This document shows positions 8,674 through 10,597 of a stretch of DNA of 10,597 bases, piece after piece; position 1 is the stretch's first letter, and each line of letters begins with the position of its first letter. The notes below the pieces were generated by a model. The model ran no database searches. It saw only the letters and a program-made list of their open reading frames with translations, and was not told the origin of the DNA. The DNA comes from an uncultured Bacteroidales bacterium. GTDB taxonomy: Bacteria > Bacteroidota > Bacteroidia > Bacteroidales > UBA3663. The stretch covers positions 1-10,597 of the forward strand of contig CALBPV010000086.1 of the NCBI GenBank assembly GCA_937899265.1. The letters run 5' to 3'. A program made the translations under genes and the position numbers.

Positions 8674-10152
8674 ATGTTTAAAAACTTTCAGGGATTTCAT
8701 TTCATAGAATCCTATCACCACAAGCGCGTTCAGAAGCGCTTCAAGTTGAACGGCTACATCAAAGCCCTCATTGCAGCTGCAGTCTCACTCGTCATTGCAT
8801 GTCTCCCCACCGAGTGGTTCGGCATCGCAGGCCTGGACGCCGTACAACAGCGTGTCATCGCCATCTTTGTGTTTGCTGCCGTGATGTGGCTTTCGGAGGC
8901 CATACCGTCGTGGAGCACGTCTGTGCTCATCATGGTGGTGATGTTGCTCACCGTCAGCGACAAGCCCTTAGGGTTCCTCGCCGGCGTGGAAGGGGCCAAG
9001 TATGTGTCCTACAAGGCCATCATGCATTGCTTTGCCGACCCCACCATCATGCTCTTCATCGGAGGTTTTGTGCTGGCCATCGGCATGACCAAAACGGGTC
9101 TCGACATTGTGCTCGCCAAATATCTGCTCAAACCGTTCGGCACAAAGCCTTCCAGCGTACTGTTGGGCTTCATCCTCGTCACAGCGCTCTTCTCGGCCTT
9201 TGTGAGCAACACGGCCACAGCAGCCATGATGTTGGCTTTTCTGGCACCTGTGTTGCGCCAGTTGCCCGAGGGCAGCAGCGACCGCACCGCTCTGGCTTTG
9301 GCCATCCCCATCGGTGCCAACATCGGCGGCATAGCCACCCCCATCGGAACTCCGCCCAACACCATTGTGCTCGGCTATCTCAACGAAACCTTGGGTCACA
9401 ATATCGGCTTCGGCGAATGGATGCTCAAGATGATTCCCTTCGTGGCACTGTTGCTGTGGTTTGCGTGGGTTCTGCTTCGCGTGCTCTTCAAGTTTGAGAG
9501 CAAGCAGGTGGAACTCAAGATTGAGTCGTCCGACCATTCCCGAAGGGAGCTTTGGATTGTAGCCGTCACCTTCATGGTCACCATCACGCTGTGGTGTATT
9601 CCCTCCTCCGCAGGATTGGGGCTCAACAGCTACATCATTTCGCTCATTCCCTTTGCCGTCTTTGCCGTTGCGGGCATCGTCAAGAAACGTGACCTCGAGG
9701 AAATCAACTGGTCTGTCCTTTGGATGGTGGCCGGCGGTTTCGCCTTGGGTCTGGCTCTCAACAGCACGGGGTTGGCTTCCGTCCTCGTCGATGCCATCCC
9801 CTTCGGTCAGTGGTCCCCCATCATTGTGATGATTATCTCGGGTCTGGTATGCTACGGATTCTCCAACTTCATATCCCACTCTGCTGCCGCCTCGCTCCTC
9901 ACCCCCGTGCTCGGTGTCGTAGCCGGAGCCATGCAGTCGGCAGGCACACTTCAGGAGAGCGGAGTGGTCACGATGCTCGTCGGCATCGCCATCGCAGCCT
10001 CCGTCTCGATGATTCTCCCCATCTCCACGCCGCCCAATGCCATTGCCGCCTCGACAGGATTCATCCATCAGAACGACATGATGAAAGTCGGTGTCACCAT
10101 CGGCATTGCCGGTCTCATCTTCGGATACCTCTGGCTCTTCCTGGTGTTCTGA
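8674..10152 (+). CDS. DASS/SLC13-family anion (dicarboxylate-type) transporter
   Basis: This 492-residue inner-membrane protein belongs to the divalent anion:sodium symporter (DASS, SLC13, INDY) family, which moves dicarboxylates, citrate or sulfate, usually with Na+. A basic cytoplasmic N terminus (about 1-29) precedes about 11-12 hydrophobic segments. The inverted-repeat hallmarks are visible: first half SNTATAAMM (SNT at 178-180) with IGTPPN (224-229), second half SNFIS (397-401) with STPPN (451-455). Residues of the first sodium site look canonical. In the second, the usual SNT is SNF, a departure from the VcINDY pattern that may change cation coupling. The hydrophilic loop 273-293 separates the halves. 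ATG 8674 fits the promoter and gives a normal length. Substrate cannot be assigned from sequence alone. No transcription factor or catabolic enzyme adjoins it. Confidence 0.92.
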   Translation: MFKNFQGFHFIESYHHKRVQKRFKLNGYIKALIAAAVSLVIACLPTEWFGIAGLDAVQQRVIAIFVFAAVMWLSEAIPSWSTSVLIMVVMLLTVSDKPLGFLAGVEGAKYVSYKAIMHCFADPTIMLFIGGFVLAIGMTKTGLDIVLAKYLLKPFGTKPSSVLLGFILVTALFSAFVSNTATAAMMLAFLAPVLRQLPEGSSDRTALALAIPIGANIGGIATPIGTPPNTIVLGYLNETLGHNIGFGEWMLKMIPFVALLLWFAWVLLRVLFKFESKQVELKIESSDHSRRELWIVAVTFMVTITLWCIPSSAGLGLNSYIISLIPFAVFAVAGIVKKRDLEEINWSVLWMVAGGFALGLALNSTGLASVLVDAIPFGQWSPIIVMIISGLVCYGFSNFISHSAAASLLTPVLGVVAGAMQSAGTLQESGVVTMLVGIAIAASVSMILPISTPPNAIAASTGFIHQNDMMKVGVTIGIAGLIFGYLWLFLVF

Positions 10153-10231
10153 CCGAAAGCGTTCCGCACGCAGTGGGACAATCCTCATGCGACACGACGA
10201 CATCGCAGGAAAAGAATAACAGACTCACAGC

Positions 10232-10260
10232 ACAGCCCCGCAACAGGATTGCGGGGCTGT
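10232..10260 (+). terminator. GC-rich hairpin, possible terminator of the transporter transcript
   Basis: ACAGCCCCGCAA (10232-10243) pairs perfectly with TTGCGGGGCTGT (10249-10260): a 12-bp stem with the 5-base loop CAGGA. It begins 79 bases after the transporter stop. There is no T-tract on the + strand side (the next bases are TCCGCTC), so it may act as an mRNA 3'-end stabiliser or work with Rho rather than as a classical terminator. The symmetry means it could serve either strand. Confidence 0.55.
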
Positions 10261-10283
10261 TCCGCTCGGACGGATTTGCAGCT

Positions 10284-10314
10284 CCCTCGCCTTCAGGAGA
10301 GGGCTGGGGGTAGG
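10284..10314. repeat. Degenerate CCCTC...GAGGG palindromic element
   Basis: CCCTCGCC (10284-10291) faces GGAGAGGG (10296-10303) across TTCA, seven of eight pairs matching, followed by CTGGGGGTAGG (10304-10314). From memory this resembles a widespread intergenic repeat of the form CCCTCTCC-loop-GGAGAGGG-CTGGGGTGAGG seen in many bacterial genomes. The palindrome is seen; the family match is recall and not verified. Confidence 0.5.
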
Positions 10315-10325
10315 ATGATAGGCTG

Positions 10326-10486
10326 TTCAGGGTTCAAGGTTCAGGGTTCAAGGTTCAGGGTTCAAGTTTCAGGGTTCAAGGTTAAGGGTTCAAGTTTCAG
10401 GGTTCAAGTTTCAGGGTTCAAGTTTCAGGGTTCAAGTTTCAGGGTTCAGGGTTCAGGGTTCAAGTTTCAGGGTTCAGGATTCAAGG
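10326..10486. repeat. Tandem array: 23 units of a 7-base repeat (TTCAGGG/TTCAAGT/TTCAAGG)
   Basis: Twenty-three consecutive 7-base units fill 161 bases without a single insertion or deletion. The units are TTCAGGG (12 copies), TTCAAGT (five), TTCAAGG (four), TTAAGGG (one) and TTCAGGA (one). Much of the array alternates TTCAGGG with TTCAAGT or TTCAAGG, giving a 14-base higher-order period (clearest at 10389-10444), with three TTCAGGG in a row at 10438-10458. Read on the + strand it encodes a low-complexity GFKVQGS-type peptide, which is a by-product of the repeat and not a gene. Arrays with such translations are familiar from Bacteroidetes and other intergenic regions. Copy number is probably variable between strains. 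Confidence 0.95.
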
Positions 10487-10505
10487 GCAATCTGTTAATT
10501 TATCA

Positions 10506-10596
10506 AGAATTGGAGAATTAGAGAATTTTTTCTTTCATTAAGTCTTTCCCTTCCGGGGGAGATTTGGAGGAAGTGTTGCGGCAATTCTCCAATTCT
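10506..10596. repeat. 14-bp inverted repeat enclosing a 63-bp spacer, with AGAATT-type direct repeats
   Basis: AGAATTGGAGAATT (10506-10519) is the exact reverse complement of 10583-10596. The left arm is itself part of an 8-base period (AGAATTGG, AGAATTAG, AGAATTTT at 10506-10529). The 63-base spacer includes a T-rich run and the sequence CCCTTCCGGGGGAG (10548-10561). The element ends at the window edge, so its true right boundary is unknown. It may be a small non-autonomous palindromic element; no gene or target duplication is visible. Confidence 0.7.
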
Positions 10597-10597
10597 C

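Larger units (their letters stand above)
10153..10325. other. Non-coding stretch after the transporter with two hairpins
   Basis: I see no gene here. The first 79 bases are featureless. They are followed by a strong GC-rich hairpin (10232-10260) and a degenerate palindrome (10284-10303), listed separately, and then the tandem array. Open frames through this stretch come from out-of-frame extension of the transporter or from the array. Confidence 0.6.

Noticed and set aside
10326..10486. CRISPR array or telomere
   Set aside because: Seven-base units are contiguous with no spacers and no cas genes; an internal chromosomal context and short length do not fit a telomere.
10249..10521. 90-codon + strand frame over the tandem array
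   Set aside because: Its product is a translation of the 7-base repeat (GFKVQGS-type periodicity), with no promoter and no independent sequence.

Overview
The window looks like a chromosomal segment from a member of the Bacteroidetes, most likely the order Bacteroidales (Prevotella/Bacteroides relatives). Three things support this. All three predicted promoters have the Bacteroidetes sigma-ABfr form (TTTG, 20 bases, TATNTTTG). None of the gene starts depends on a clear Shine-Dalgarno sequence. Rho carries the long charged, proline-rich insertion typical of this phylum. Coding DNA is GC-rich and the gaps between genes are sharply AT-rich. All six real genes are on the + strand; the long open frames on the - strand are antisense shadows of GC-rich genes.

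Layout. 1-279 is non-coding and holds a repeat cluster: two 36-base imperfect direct copies and a 13-bp perfect inverted repeat. 280-475 holds the rho promoter and a leader of about 157 bases with a hairpin and a very C-rich, G-poor stretch. 476-2272 is rho. Ten bases later comes an ABC-F ATPase gene (2283-4238), closed by a textbook intrinsic terminator (4256-4299). A second promoter (4322-4353) drives recQ (4398-6581), murB (6581-7591) and a PhnP-like metallo-beta-lactamase-fold hydrolase (7588-8502). These three genes overlap by 1 and 4 bases, so they form one unit. That unit ends at a terminator (8534-8568) whose T-tract contains the -33 box of the third promoter (8566-8597). This promoter drives a DASS/SLC13-type anion transporter (8674-10152). 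From 10153 to the end there is no convincing gene, only a GC-rich hairpin, a degenerate palindrome, a 23-unit tandem array of a 7-base repeat, and an inverted repeat of AGAATTGG-type sequence.

How the genes relate. Unit 1 pairs transcription termination (Rho) with a predicted ribosome-acting ATPase. Unit 2 joins a DNA-repair helicase, a peptidoglycan-precursor enzyme and an uncharacterised phosphodiesterase-like hydrolase; I see overlap-based co-translation but no obvious shared pathway. The transporter is a separate unit.

I do not see a new defence, mobile or secondary-metabolism system here; the genes are mainly housekeeping. The best leads are regulatory or repetitive: the rut-like rho leader, the merged terminator/promoter, the altered second sodium-site motif in the transporter, and the repeat clusters at both ends.
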